Source of the DNA: an uncultured Clostridium sp.
GTDB lineage: Bacteria; Bacillota; Clostridia; Lachnospirales; Lachnospiraceae
DNA: 64,000 bases
NCBI GenBank assembly: GCA_900542035.1
Contig: UQMJ01000004.1
Span: 84,074 to 148,073, forward strand
Direction of reading: 5' to 3'
The position numbers were made by a program, and so were the translations under genes. Under the pieces are notes generated by a model, which did not search any database, was not told the DNA's origin, and was given only the letters and a program-made list of their open reading frames with translations. Position 1 is the stretch's first letter. Every line of letters starts with the position of its first letter. Positions 25,165-34,547 of the stretch are shown here, one piece after another.

Positions 25165-26236
25165 TATTGCGAAAATGGCTGGCGTTTCTGTGACGACAGT
25201 ATCCAGGGTATTAAATAACAAGGGATACGTAAGCGCAGAGACAAGGGAGCGTATAGAAAATCTGATTAAAGAATATAACTACCGGCCGAACGCAGTGGCC
25301 AGGAGCTTGATCCGCAAGGATACGGAGATGATTGCCGTAATTCTTCCAGGCAGGCTAAATCCATTTTTTGCCCAGATTCTGGATGCTGTGGACACAAAGG
25401 CCAATCGGGAGAAGCGGAGCGTACTGTTTTACAATACGGCAGAAGATCCGGAGAAGGAATACAATGCAGTAACCCAGGCGATTGAACATCGGGTCAGGGG
25501 GATACTGATCCTTCCGGTAATGGATTCCCAAATGCGTACAGCAGAACTTCTGACCTATGCGGAGACTTCCGGCATTTCCGTGGTGCTGATAGATCGGGAT
25601 GTGCCGGCCGGTTCCTTTAGTTCAGTATTTATTGATAACAGCCAGGTGGTATATGATGCCATGCGGATACTTTTTGAAGCCGGACACAGGGATATGGGGA
25701 TTATTAACTGTCCCGAGACTTTGACAAAAGGAAGAGGACGTCTGGACGGATGCCGGCGCTTTTTACAGGAATATGGCATTTCCGAGAAACCGGAATATAT
25801 TTATGACGGAAAATTTGATGAAGAAAGCGGATACGATGCCATGCAGTATTTTTTCAGCCTGGAGAAACCGCCAACCGCCGTATTGGCTACCTGCAGTTCC
25901 GCTACATTAGGCTGTATCCATTATCTCAATGAGAACGGGCTGAAAGGCGGCGAGGATATCGGACTGGTCGGTTTTGACGATATTGCGCTTCTGAATGTCA
26001 TTGGCTACCAGATAACGGTGGCAGACCGGCCTATGCGGGAGATGGCCGATCTGGCTTACGATATGCTGATGGATCAGATGCAGAGAGCATCAGGGGCTGC
26101 TGGGGAAGCAGGGAAGATGCAGGAGGCTGGCTGGAAAGAAAAACAGACACAGAAAAAGGTGCTGCTAAAGCCGCAGATCCTGCTTAGAGGAAGCGAAAAA
26201 ATGAAGACAAAAGAAAGGATGTACAGCTATGAGTGA
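25136..26236 (+). CDS. LacI-family transcriptional repressor of the nucleoside locus
   Basis: The 366-residue regulator has the N-terminal LacI helix-turn-helix and hinge (TICDIAKMAGVSVTTVSRVLNNKGYVS, residues 8-34, then RPNAVARSLI). A periplasmic-binding-like effector domain follows (IAVILPGRLNPFFAQILDAV, GLVGFDDIALLNVIGYQITV). A low-complexity insertion rich in Ala, Gly, Gln and Lys lies near the C-terminus (about residues 318-345). ATG 25136 has GGAGG 6 bases upstream and is inside rbsK. It probably binds a nucleoside or ribose ligand and controls the operator at 24187-24200. Confidence 0.9.
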   Translation: MSSYNVTICDIAKMAGVSVTTVSRVLNNKGYVSAETRERIENLIKEYNYRPNAVARSLIRKDTEMIAVILPGRLNPFFAQILDAVDTKANREKRSVLFYNTAEDPEKEYNAVTQAIEHRVRGILILPVMDSQMRTAELLTYAETSGISVVLIDRDVPAGSFSSVFIDNSQVVYDAMRILFEAGHRDMGIINCPETLTKGRGRLDGCRRFLQEYGISEKPEYIYDGKFDEESGYDAMQYFFSLEKPPTAVLATCSSATLGCIHYLNENGLKGGEDIGLVGFDDIALLNVIGYQITVADRPMREMADLAYDMLMDQMQRASGAAGEAGKMQEAGWKEKQTQKKVLLKPQILLRGSEKMKTKERMYSYE

Positions 26237-27584
26237 TACAGACAAGCGTCAGTGTGACCTGCTGATTAAAAACTGCAGAATGCTGACGCCAGGATTTGAG
26301 ATCCTGGAGCACGCTTCTGTAGCTGTTGTGGGTTCACAGATTGGAGAAACAGGCTTATCTTGCCAGGTAGACGACCATTGGGAGGCAAAAGAAGTTCTGG
26401 AGGCAGACGGCAACCTGCTGATGCCTGGTTTTATTGATGGTCATACTCATACCTGCCAGCAGCTTCTGCGCGGCAGAACGGCAGACGAGTACCCTATGAT
26501 CTGGACACGTTTTTTAGTGCCTTTTGAAAGCAATTTAAGTCCAGAGGATGTACGGGCTTCCGCAAGACTTCATTGTATCGAGATGATCAAAGCGGGCTTT
26601 ACGGCATTTGCTGATGCCGGAGGCGTTCATATGGATCAGGTAGCGGAAGCGGTAGCGGAGACTGGTATGCGGGCGGCGCTGTGTCCTTCCACGATGGATA
26701 TGGGCAATGTAGTATGCAAAGAGATGAAACGGAATACAGAGGACTGTATTAAGGCAACAGAGGAACTGTACAGTCAATATCAGGGAGCCGGAGATGGAAG
26801 GGTTGAGATATGGTTTGGCATCCGTCAGCTGATGACCTGCTCAAAGGAGTTAATTGAACGGATTGTGGAAAAAGCAGAGGAATTTGATACCGGTATCCAT
26901 ATGCATCTATGTGAGCATAAGGACGAAGTCAGCTTCTGTCTGCAAAACTACGGCTTAAGGCCTGCAGAGTTTTTAGAATCGCTGGGCGCTTTAAGCCCCA
27001 GGCTTCTGACTGCTCACAATGTGCTTCTGACCGAGCGGGATATTTCTCTTATGGCACAGAGGGGAGTTCATGCCATCCTATGTCCAATGGCGAATTTTAT
27101 TAATCATGGATTTCCGAAAGTTCCTTCCATGCTGGAGAGAGGGCTGTCTGTGGGAATTGGCTGCGATGGCGCATCCCACATCGGACTGGATATGTTTACC
27201 CAAATCAGATCACTGAAAGCAGGTACTATGGCTCAGTGGGGACTTCCCGTATTCGATCCGGTAGCAATCCCCAATTGGGAACTTCTTAAGATGATTACTC
27301 TTGGAGGGGCCAAGGCTCTCCGGAGAGAAACAGAGTTTGGGACGATTGAAGAGGGGAAAAAGGCAGATTTGATCCTGATGGATGTAAAAGGGCCTCATAT
27401 GCGTCCTACCCAGCGTCTGCAGAACACAGTGGTATCTGCGGGAACCAGCCATGACATCCTACATACAATTATTAACGGAAAATTTGTTATGCGCGACCGG
27501 AAGCTAGTGGATCTGGACGAGGAAAAGATAATAGCCGATGCAGAGCAGCATATGGAAGAAATCATCAGGAAGGCAGGAATCTGA
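26229..27584 (+). CDS. Amidohydrolase, nucleoside/purine deaminase-like
   Basis: The 451-residue metal-dependent hydrolase resembles the chlorohydrolase / S-adenosylhomocysteine-deaminase branch of the amidohydrolase superfamily. It shows the metal motif FIDGHTHTCQQLLRG near residue 70, HMHLCEHKDE, TAHNVLLTERD and GIGCDGASHIGLD for the remaining metal and active-site residues. The substrate is probably an amino-purine base or nucleoside, inferred from the neighbouring nucleoside hydrolase and transporter. It overlaps lacI by 8 bases and is followed after 2 bases by the hydrolase gene. Cytosine or guanine deamination cannot be distinguished by eye. Confidence 0.82.
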   Translation: MSDTDKRQCDLLIKNCRMLTPGFEILEHASVAVVGSQIGETGLSCQVDDHWEAKEVLEADGNLLMPGFIDGHTHTCQQLLRGRTADEYPMIWTRFLVPFESNLSPEDVRASARLHCIEMIKAGFTAFADAGGVHMDQVAEAVAETGMRAALCPSTMDMGNVVCKEMKRNTEDCIKATEELYSQYQGAGDGRVEIWFGIRQLMTCSKELIERIVEKAEEFDTGIHMHLCEHKDEVSFCLQNYGLRPAEFLESLGALSPRLLTAHNVLLTERDISLMAQRGVHAILCPMANFINHGFPKVPSMLERGLSVGIGCDGASHIGLDMFTQIRSLKAGTMAQWGLPVFDPVAIPNWELLKMITLGGAKALRRETEFGTIEEGKKADLILMDVKGPHMRPTQRLQNTVVSAGTSHDILHTIINGKFVMRDRKLVDLDEEKIIADAEQHMEEIIRKAGI

Positions 27585-27586
27585 CC

Positions 27587-28561
27587 ATGGAAAAGAAGAT
27601 TTTATACAGCTGCGATACAGGAGTGGACGACGCTTTGGCGCTGGCATATTTGGCAGCTCAGAAGGATTGCCAGGTGGTGGGAGTTACCTGCTCTTATGGC
27701 ATGAGTTATGTAGGAGACGTATTCCGGAATACCAGAACAGCTTTGGAATTATTTGGTCAGCCGGATATTCCGGTGGTTATGGGAAGCGAGACGCCGCTGA
27801 GCGGTGAAAAGCTGGATTTTTCCGGAGGCAGCAAGTTCCATGGGATGTCCGGAATTGGCGGCGTACTGCCGCCCAGTACGAAGGCAGACTGGGGAAAGGC
27901 AAAGCCGGAGGACGCCACGGATTTTATCATCGGGATGATTGAACGGTACGGAAAAGAACTTTGCTGGGTAACCAGCGGCCCAATGACGGATATGGCCAGG
28001 GTTCTGAGGAAAAATCCTCATATAGCAGAAAAGGTGGGGGCTGTGTACGTTATGGGCGGAGCGCTGGCTACCCCAGGCAATATAGGACCTGCAGCAGAGG
28101 TGGTAACAGAGGCCAATGTACGCCTGGACGTAGAGGCCTGCAAAGAGGTATTGGAATCTCAGCTTCCGCTGACCCTTGTCGGTCTTGATGTGACCAGAAA
28201 AACGCTATTTACCTATGAGGATCATGAACGGTGGCATCAGATTGGCACAAAGAGCGCCCTGTTCCTTTACGAGGCGCTGAAGCATTATCTGGGAGCATAT
28301 AAGCAGAACCATCCTTATTTAAACGGCTGCGGACTTCACGATCCTCTGGCGGCAGTGGCGGCGATTCATCCGGAAATCCTGACTTCCATCCCTATGCATC
28401 TGACCTGCTTTACAGAAGGACCTCTGAGGGGAAGAACCACAGAAGATGTATGGAAGTGCAACGATCCGGAATACCATATGCAGGCGGCCATGTTTGTAGA
28501 TGGAAAGGCATTCCAGAAGGAGTTTTTTGGTAAGGTGGAAGCCATGCTGAAGGAACATTAG
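27587..28561 (+). CDS. Inosine-uridine-type nucleoside hydrolase
   Basis: Nucleoside hydrolases split N-glycosidic bonds to give ribose and a free base. The 324-residue protein carries the N-terminal calcium-binding DTGVDDALALAYL (family pattern DTDxDDALA, third residue Gly-Val here), NTRTALELFG, the GPMTDMARVL loop, VMGGALATPGN and the C-terminal LHDPLAAVAAIHPE with the last calcium-binding Asp. Placement between a deaminase and a deoxyribosyltransferase and before a BMP-type transporter supports a salvage role. Confidence 0.9.
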   Translation: MEKKILYSCDTGVDDALALAYLAAQKDCQVVGVTCSYGMSYVGDVFRNTRTALELFGQPDIPVVMGSETPLSGEKLDFSGGSKFHGMSGIGGVLPPSTKADWGKAKPEDATDFIIGMIERYGKELCWVTSGPMTDMARVLRKNPHIAEKVGAVYVMGGALATPGNIGPAAEVVTEANVRLDVEACKEVLESQLPLTLVGLDVTRKTLFTYEDHERWHQIGTKSALFLYEALKHYLGAYKQNHPYLNGCGLHDPLAAVAAIHPEILTSIPMHLTCFTEGPLRGRTTEDVWKCNDPEYHMQAAMFVDGKAFQKEFFGKVEAMLKEH

Positions 28562-28572
28562 GGAGGAAGGCC

Positions 28573-29046
28573 ATGGAACAGATTTATGTTGCGGGATTTG
28601 ATGTGTTTTATCCAGATTGGAAAGAGAGACGCTATTTTGAATACAGGGAGCTTTGCGCCAGATACGGCTTTGAGATGCAGGCTCAAAAGGCGGCTCCCAA
28701 CGAAGGAAAGACTCTTGGAGAACAGATTTTTTTGAAGAACATACAGGCTATCGAAAGCTGTCAGTATGTGGCGGCCAACTTAAACACATTTCGTGGGAAA
28801 GAGCCGGATAGCGGTACCTGCTTTGAGATAGGCTATGCATATGCGCTTGGAAAGAAAATATACGGATATCTGGAGGATGACCGGACCATGCTTGAAAAGA
28901 TGGGAGCGGCAGCAGATGAGAACGGATTTGCAGTGGAGGATTTTGACCTTCCGGTAAATCTGATGCTGGGCTGTACGGCTGTCATTGTAAAAGGCGGGCT
29001 GGAGGATTGCCTGAAGGAGATGCGGAGAAGGGAAGGGAGAGACTGA
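28573..29046 (+). CDS. Nucleoside 2-deoxyribosyltransferase
   Basis: The 157-residue protein fits nucleoside 2-deoxyribosyltransferases, which swap the base of deoxynucleosides. Visible are AGFDVFYPDW at the N-terminus, AANLNTFRGKEPDSGTCFEIGYAYALGKKIYGY, with the catalytic-Glu segment CFEIGYA (Glu near residue 83), and a C-terminal NLMLG segment. Family members act on both purine and pyrimidine deoxynucleosides. Its stop TGA shares one base with the ATG of the ABC ATPase. Confidence 0.85.
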   Translation: MEQIYVAGFDVFYPDWKERRYFEYRELCARYGFEMQAQKAAPNEGKTLGEQIFLKNIQAIESCQYVAANLNTFRGKEPDSGTCFEIGYAYALGKKIYGYLEDDRTMLEKMGAAADENGFAVEDFDLPVNLMLGCTAVIVKGGLEDCLKEMRRREGRD

Positions 29047-30569
29047 TGGCACATCTGCTGGAAGTAAAAGACGTGACCAAGATTTACGAAGGCGGCGTAC
29101 TGGCGAATCACAATGTGAATTTCACTGTAGAGGAAGGGGAGATTCACGCCCTTGTGGGAGAAAACGGAGCGGGAAAGAGTACGCTGATGAAGATGCTTTA
29201 CGGATTGGAAAGCATTACATCGGGTCACATTTATATGAATGGGGAGGAACTGAAGCTTTCCTCCAGTAAGGATGCGATTGCTCATGGAATCGGAATGGTG
29301 CATCAGCATTTTATGCTGGTGGATTCCTTGACCGGAGCAGAAAATATGATGCTGGGAATGGAAAAGACCAGCTTTGTCTCGAATAAAAAGCGGGACATCC
29401 AGATTACTAATGAAATAGCAAAGAAGTATAATTTTGATATTGACGCTTCCAGGCGGGTGCGGGATATGAGCGTCGGTATGAAGCAGAAACTGGAGATTTT
29501 AAAGATTTTATACCGCAGCGCAAAACTGATTATTCTGGACGAGCCTACGGCAGTTTTAACGCCTCAGGAGACAGAGGAATTGTTTGAAAAGCTTCTGGAT
29601 TTGAAAAAGAGGGGCATGACGATTATCTTCATTTCCCACAAGCTGAATGAAGTAAAACGCATCAGCGACCGGATTACCGTATTAAAGGGCGGAGAGACTC
29701 AGGGAACCCACCTTACAAAGGATGTAACAGAGGAAGACATTTCCAATCTGATGGTAGGCAGGGAGATTACCTTTGATTATGACAAAGCAGCAGCAAAGCC
29801 AGGAGAAGAGGTGCTTCGGGTAGAGGAACTAAGATACGTAGATAAGTTTAAGATTCCCAAGCTGTCAGGCGTAAGCTTTGACGTACATAGGGGAGAAATC
29901 GTAGGCATAGCAGGCGTAGAAGGAAACGGCCAGAGCGAACTGATTTCCATTATTACTGGAAATATGCGGGCGATTTCGGGAAAGGTATTTTTAAATGGCA
30001 GGGACATTACCAGAGAGTCGGTAACTGCGATCCGAAAAGCAGGAATGTCCCACGTACCGGAGGATCGGATGGCAGACGGCTGCGCTCCAGAGATGAGCGT
30101 GCAGGAAAACCTCGTAGTATCCAATATCGATACCTTTACCAACAAGCTGGGCATGATCCAGACCAGTAAAATAAAGGAACACTGTACACAGCAGATCGAG
30201 GAATTTACGATTAAGACAAAAGATGAGAACCAGTCTATCGGCAGCCTGTCAGGGGGAAATATCCAGAAGGCTATCGTGGCCAGGGAGTTTAAGGCAAAAA
30301 GCGATCTGCTGGTGCTGAACCAGCCCACCAGAGGCGTAGACGTAGGAGCAATCTCGTTCATCCACTCCAAGATTCTGGAGATGAGAAACCATAACAAAGC
30401 GATTCTGTTAGTATCTGCAGACTTAAACGAGCTGATTTCCTTAAGCGACCGGATTATGGTTATGCATAAGGGAAAAGTGGTTGCCTCCCTTAAAAATGAG
30501 CCAAAGGTTACAGAACAGGAACTGGGACTGTATATGCTGGGAATCAAGAAGCAGGAGGGATTGGAGTAG
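29046..30569 (+). CDS. ABC transporter ATP-binding protein, nucleoside/BMP type
   Basis: The 507-residue protein has two ABC domains in tandem, as in sugar- and nucleoside-type (CUT2/NupA-like) ATPases. Domain 1: Walker A GENGAGKST near residue 37, Q-loop, DMSVGMKQKLEI signature, Walker B LIILDEPTAVLTP. Domain 2: a degenerate Walker A GVEGNGQSEL, signature LSGGNIQKAIVAREF, Walker B LLVLNQPTRGVDVGA. Start is ATG 29046, coupled to the preceding gene; the open frame begins further upstream. Partners are the two permeases and the BMP lipoprotein. Confidence 0.93.
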   Translation: MAHLLEVKDVTKIYEGGVLANHNVNFTVEEGEIHALVGENGAGKSTLMKMLYGLESITSGHIYMNGEELKLSSSKDAIAHGIGMVHQHFMLVDSLTGAENMMLGMEKTSFVSNKKRDIQITNEIAKKYNFDIDASRRVRDMSVGMKQKLEILKILYRSAKLIILDEPTAVLTPQETEELFEKLLDLKKRGMTIIFISHKLNEVKRISDRITVLKGGETQGTHLTKDVTEEDISNLMVGREITFDYDKAAAKPGEEVLRVEELRYVDKFKIPKLSGVSFDVHRGEIVGIAGVEGNGQSELISIITGNMRAISGKVFLNGRDITRESVTAIRKAGMSHVPEDRMADGCAPEMSVQENLVVSNIDTFTNKLGMIQTSKIKEHCTQQIEEFTIKTKDENQSIGSLSGGNIQKAIVAREFKAKSDLLVLNQPTRGVDVGAISFIHSKILEMRNHNKAILLVSADLNELISLSDRIMVMHKGKVVASLKNEPKVTEQELGLYMLGIKKQEGLE

Positions 30570-30572
30570 GTC

Positions 30573-31670
30573 ATGGAAAAGAAAACGCAGAAGACGAAAA
30601 AATTTGATATCATGAATTACTTTGGAGTAATTCGGATTGCGGCAGCGCTGCTTCTGTCCATGGTTTTGGTGTTCGTTATTATCTTTTTTGTCAGCGAGAC
30701 ACCAGGAGTGGCGATTCAGAAACTGATGCTGGGCCCGCTGGAGACCAAGAGAAGCTTTTTTAACGTGATCGTGCGGGCAATCCCGCTGGTGTTTACGGGG
30801 CTGGGACTGACTCTGTGTTTAAAGAGCGGCATCTTTAACATCAGTTCCGATGCATCTTTTTACATGGGAGCTGTAATTTCCACAGCGATCGCCATTTCTG
30901 TTCCGCTGCCCAATATTGCCCATCAGACGGTGCAGATTCTGGCAGCTGCAGCAGTTGGAGGATTGATCTCCATGCTGCCGGTTATTATCAACAAATATAC
31001 AAAGGTTAATCCGGTAGTTCTTGCCATCATGGCAAACTCCATTTTTTACTACTTTGGCCTTTCTATTATCAGTACCTTCTTTTTGGAACCCAGCGGAAGC
31101 TGGGGAAGCTATAAGTTTCCGGATGATGCGAGACTGGGAACCATGATTAAGGGGACAACGCTTCACTGGGGATTTGTGATTATGATTGTGGTAACGCTCC
31201 TGGTAATCTTTTTGATGAACAAGACTTCTTTTGGTTACAAGGTGCGTGTGACGGGAAGTAATCCGGCATTTGCCAAAGCGTCGGGTATCAAGACGGGATT
31301 TGTTATCCTTATGGCCCAGTTTTTAGGCGGCGCTATTGCCGGTATGGGCGGCGCCATTGAGATCGTAGGCGTATATAAACGGTTCCAGTGGCAGACCCAG
31401 ACAAATTATGTATGGGACGGTCTTTTGATTTATATGCTGGCCAATGGAAATCCCATATACATTCCGCTTACCGCTTTTTTTATCGCTTACCTGAGAGTAG
31501 GCGCAGAGATTATGTCCAGAGCGTCGGATCTGGATCCGGAGATCGTCACCTTCCTTCAGGGTATCATTATTCTGCTGGTGGCATCCCAGAGATTTCTTTA
31601 CTTTATAAAGCAGAGGCATGACCAGAAGATGTCTCTGAAACAGGCAGAGGAAGGAGGTGCAGCAGCATGA
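30573..31670 (+). CDS. ABC transporter permease, nucleoside/BMP type (first)
   Basis: The 365-residue protein is polytopic with about nine hydrophobic segments. The conserved CUT2-type stretch LCLKSGIFNISSDASFYMGAV lies near residue 85, and GFKVRVTGSNPAFAKASGIK-like sequence appears at about residue 225 (GYKVRVTGSNPAFAKASGI). It pairs with the following permease, which it overlaps by 4 bases, to form the transmembrane channel. It resembles the YufP/NupB line. Confidence 0.91.
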   Translation: MEKKTQKTKKFDIMNYFGVIRIAAALLLSMVLVFVIIFFVSETPGVAIQKLMLGPLETKRSFFNVIVRAIPLVFTGLGLTLCLKSGIFNISSDASFYMGAVISTAIAISVPLPNIAHQTVQILAAAAVGGLISMLPVIINKYTKVNPVVLAIMANSIFYYFGLSIISTFFLEPSGSWGSYKFPDDARLGTMIKGTTLHWGFVIMIVVTLLVIFLMNKTSFGYKVRVTGSNPAFAKASGIKTGFVILMAQFLGGAIAGMGGAIEIVGVYKRFQWQTQTNYVWDGLLIYMLANGNPIYIPLTAFFIAYLRVGAEIMSRASDLDPEIVTFLQGIIILLVASQRFLYFIKQRHDQKMSLKQAEEGGAAA

Positions 31671-32611
31671 CAGAATTTTTCTTATCCCCTACCTTCTGGA
31701 AGACGGTGCTTGCCAGTACCACTCCGGTTATGCTGGCTACGCTGGCAGCCAATATGATGACCAAGTCAGGGATTTTCAATCTGGCGATTGAAGGAACTAT
31801 GCTGATCTGCGCCCTTACCGGCGTGGTCATAAGCGCTTTTACCCAGAATCTCTGGGCAGGCTGTCTGGTGGCTGTCCTTATGGGCGTTTTGGTTTCCTTT
31901 ATATTTGGTTACTTTGCATTGATTATGAAAGGCGCGATGAATGCCTGCGGCGTTGCTATGAATCTGATTGCTTCGGGCGGTACGGTATTTGTACTGGTTA
32001 TGCTTACCGGCAGCAAGGCCAATTCCAGCGCATTAAAGAGTCTGACGTTTCCGGTTGTGGAGATTCCATTTATCAAGGATATCCCAGTTCTTGGAACCAT
32101 TATTTCAGGACAGAATCTGGTAACCTATATTGGATGGGGCATTGTGGCGCTGACCGCATGGATGCTTTATAAGACCAAGCTGGGTATCAATATCCGAGCA
32201 GTAGGAGAAAATCCAGAAGCCGCCAGAGCAGCTGGAATCAACGTGATTTTCCATCAATTTGTAGCGCTGGCCATTTGCGGAATATCCTGTGCATTTGGCG
32301 GTATGTATCTGTCCATGGGAGCTTTGCGCTCCTTTACTACCGGCATGGTAGCGGGAAGAGGCTATATGTCTCTTGCTATGGATGCTATGAGCCAGGGAAA
32401 TCCTGTGGTAGGGTGTTTGAGTTCCCTGCTGTACGGATTTTCGGACACTATTACCGTGTACCTGCAGCTTTACAGTAAGATTGACTTAAAGCTGATTGAG
32501 GCGTTTCCATATCTGTTTATCATAGCCGTACTGGTCGTGATCCAGGGAATCCGCAAGATGATAGCCCGAAAGAAAGAAAAGCTTGCAAGCCTGAGTCAGG
32601 CTGCATCATAA
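31667..32611 (+). CDS. ABC transporter permease, nucleoside/BMP type (second)
   Basis: The 314-residue second permease carries MLATLAANMMTKSGIFNLAIEGTMLI near the N-terminus and LGINIRAVGENPEAARAAGIN at about residue 175. Both are hallmarks of this permease family (YufQ/NupC line). About eight membrane segments. Overlaps the preceding gene through ATGA. Two perfect hairpins follow its end. Confidence 0.91.
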   Translation: MTEFFLSPTFWKTVLASTTPVMLATLAANMMTKSGIFNLAIEGTMLICALTGVVISAFTQNLWAGCLVAVLMGVLVSFIFGYFALIMKGAMNACGVAMNLIASGGTVFVLVMLTGSKANSSALKSLTFPVVEIPFIKDIPVLGTIISGQNLVTYIGWGIVALTAWMLYKTKLGINIRAVGENPEAARAAGINVIFHQFVALAICGISCAFGGMYLSMGALRSFTTGMVAGRGYMSLAMDAMSQGNPVVGCLSSLLYGFSDTITVYLQLYSKIDLKLIEAFPYLFIIAVLVVIQGIRKMIARKKEKLASLSQAAS

Positions 32612-32643
32612 ATCAATTGTAAACTGTCCAGGACGGGGGTATC

Positions 32644-32691
32644 TTCTTGTCCGGCTTTGCCGGACAAGAAGCATCGGAGATTCCTCCGATG
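32644..32691 (+). repeat. Two tandem perfect hairpins between permease and downstream genes
   Basis: TTCTTGTCCGGC (32644-32655), TTT, GCCGGACAAGAA (32659-32670) makes a 12-bp stem. CATCGGAG (32672-32679), ATTC, CTCCGATG (32684-32691) makes an 8-bp stem. No T run follows, so they are not typical terminators. They could stabilise or process the mRNA before the lipoprotein genes. Confidence 0.75.
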
Positions 32692-32747
32692 TGAAATCTG
32701 GCGCCCTGAATAGTTACAATATATTTTACTAAAAGGAGGAAAAAAAT

Positions 32748-33335
32748 ATGGCACAGGAGTATTATGATCCATGGTCTAACACAAAGACCGTCAACGGTCT
32801 TGACGCGGATTTAGTGATTTCCGCACTGCAGAAATGTATTCGTCGGGCAGAGGAGGATACGGCTCTTCGTATGGCCTACGAGCTTTATATGACGTCCACC
32901 TTCCATGAAGAGAAGATGTGGAATCGTCTGCTGGTAATTTCCGTAGAAGATATCGGTTTCGGAAATGAGCAGGCGCCTATTTTCGTAAAGACCATGTACG
33001 ATCTTCACAAGGAATATGCGTACAAGGATGGAGACCGGCCAATTTTCTTCATGCACGCCATCCGTTATTTGTGCAAGAGCCAGAAAGAGCGTTCTACCGA
33101 CCACATCAAGAACATCATCATGAAGGAATTTGACGCCGGTTACGTTCCGGAGATTCCGGATTACGCCATTGATATGCATACCATTCAGGGAAGAGCAAGA
33201 GGCAGAGACGTATTCTATTTCCTGGATGAAGCAAGCAAGGTTCAGCCGCTCTGGGATGGCTACGATGACTCATACCGCTTAAAGCTTTATGAAATGTGCA
33301 AAAAGGAAGCAGAGCAGAATAAGGAGGAAGAGTAA
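32748..33335 (+). CDS. RarA/MgsA C-terminal-domain-like protein without ATPase domain
   Basis: I do not recognise an established function. The 195-residue sequence resembles only the C-terminal domain of RarA/MgsA replication-associated AAA+ proteins (DLVISALQKCIRRAEEDTALRMA, then LLVISVEDIGFGNEQAP, then a HAIRYLCKSQKE helix). It has no Walker motifs. The second half contains DYAIDMHTIQGRARGRDVFYFLDEA, a block I associate with stand-alone relatives, from memory only. It lies between the permease genes and the BMP lipoprotein gene, 1 base from the latter's start, so a role in the nucleoside locus is implied but unproven. AAAGGAGG precedes ATG. Confidence 0.55.
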   Translation: MAQEYYDPWSNTKTVNGLDADLVISALQKCIRRAEEDTALRMAYELYMTSTFHEEKMWNRLLVISVEDIGFGNEQAPIFVKTMYDLHKEYAYKDGDRPIFFMHAIRYLCKSQKERSTDHIKNIIMKEFDAGYVPEIPDYAIDMHTIQGRARGRDVFYFLDEASKVQPLWDGYDDSYRLKLYEMCKKEAEQNKEEE

Positions 33336-33336
33336 G

Positions 33337-34518
33337 ATGAAAAAATTTAACCGTTTTGCTGCAGCGGCGATGTCTGCTGTGATGGCAGCAAGCCTTCTGG
33401 CAGGATGTTCTAAGTCAGCAGAGGAATCCCAGGCTGTAACTACCGCAGCAGAAGGAAGCCAGGCCGAGGAAACCAAGGCAGAAGAGGGCGGCGCAGAAGA
33501 GACTGAGGCGCCAAAGGAAGAGGATGGAGAACTGAAAGAAATTTACGTGTTTATCCGCGACAGAGGCGATTTGTCCTACTGGGACAGCATGGCAGAAGGC
33601 GCAGACAGAGCAGTTAAGGATTATGCAGACAGAGCCAATGTCCATGTAGTAGAGACTACTGCCGATCTTCAGGCAAACCTTCAGGCTATGTACGAGGCAG
33701 CTGATGCAGGCGCAGACCTGATTATCACGGCTTCCGACTTTAAGGACAATCTGGTAGAGGTTGCCAACGAGTTCCCTGATATTGCATTTACCATCATCAG
33801 TGAAGACGTAATCGATCAGTGCGAGAACGGCAATGCTTACGGCGTGGATTTTGCTACCAGTCAGGCAGCTTATCTGGGCGGTATTGCGGCAGCCGATTTA
33901 GCAAAGAGCGGAGTAATTGGTTTCATCGGCGGCATGGATGAGTCCCTGGTTATCCAGGAATTTTTATGGGGCTATATCCAGGGGGCAAAGGCTTACAATC
34001 CGGATACCAAGATCGTTTACAATTATGTAGGCGCATGGAACGATCCGGACACTGCAAAAACTCAGGCTATGACCCAGTACAATGATGCAGGCGCAGACGT
34101 AATCTTCGCATGTGCAGGCGGTTCCGGCAACGGCGTGCACAATGCGGCAGGCGAAGCAGGAAAATACGTATTCGGCGTAGACAGCGACCAGTCCGTACTG
34201 TACAAAGATGATCCGGCTATCAGCGCCCAGTTTGCTACTTCTATTGTAAAGGAAGTAGGAAATGCTGTTTATACAGTAATCGGCCAGTATCTGGATGAAG
34301 GAACTCTGCCTTTTGGCGAGTATGAGATTCTGGGACTTGCAGACGGCGCTGTCGGCATTGTAGAGAGCGACATTTTAATGAACGCGTTGTCTGATGAAGG
34401 CAAGGCTGCCCTGGAAGAGGCAAAGGCAGGTATTGCAGACGGTTCCGTTGAGGTTCTCAGCGCTATCGGAAAGAGCCAGGATGAGATAAAGGCATTTATT
34501 GATGAGAATTGTCAGTAA
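33337..34518 (+). CDS. BMP-family nucleoside-binding lipoprotein
   Basis: The 393-residue lipoprotein has a signal peptide with the lipobox LAGC near residue 20-23. A Glu/Ala-rich linker follows, then a PnrA/BmpA-type binding domain (EIYVFIRDRGDLSYWDSMAEGADRAV, ASDFKDNLVEVANEFPDIAF, GFIGGMDESLVIQEFLWGYIQGAKA). These proteins bind nucleosides outside the membrane and hand them to the cognate ABC transporter. AAGGAGG lies 9 bases before ATG 33337; the open frame extends upstream. A terminator follows at about 34548. Confidence 0.92.
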   Translation: MKKFNRFAAAAMSAVMAASLLAGCSKSAEESQAVTTAAEGSQAEETKAEEGGAEETEAPKEEDGELKEIYVFIRDRGDLSYWDSMAEGADRAVKDYADRANVHVVETTADLQANLQAMYEAADAGADLIITASDFKDNLVEVANEFPDIAFTIISEDVIDQCENGNAYGVDFATSQAAYLGGIAAADLAKSGVIGFIGGMDESLVIQEFLWGYIQGAKAYNPDTKIVYNYVGAWNDPDTAKTQAMTQYNDAGADVIFACAGGSGNGVHNAAGEAGKYVFGVDSDQSVLYKDDPAISAQFATSIVKEVGNAVYTVIGQYLDEGTLPFGEYEILGLADGAVGIVESDILMNALSDEGKAALEEAKAGIADGSVEVLSAIGKSQDEIKAFIDENCQ

Positions 34519-34547
34519 TGAACAATAAAAGATAGATGGCAGCAGGT

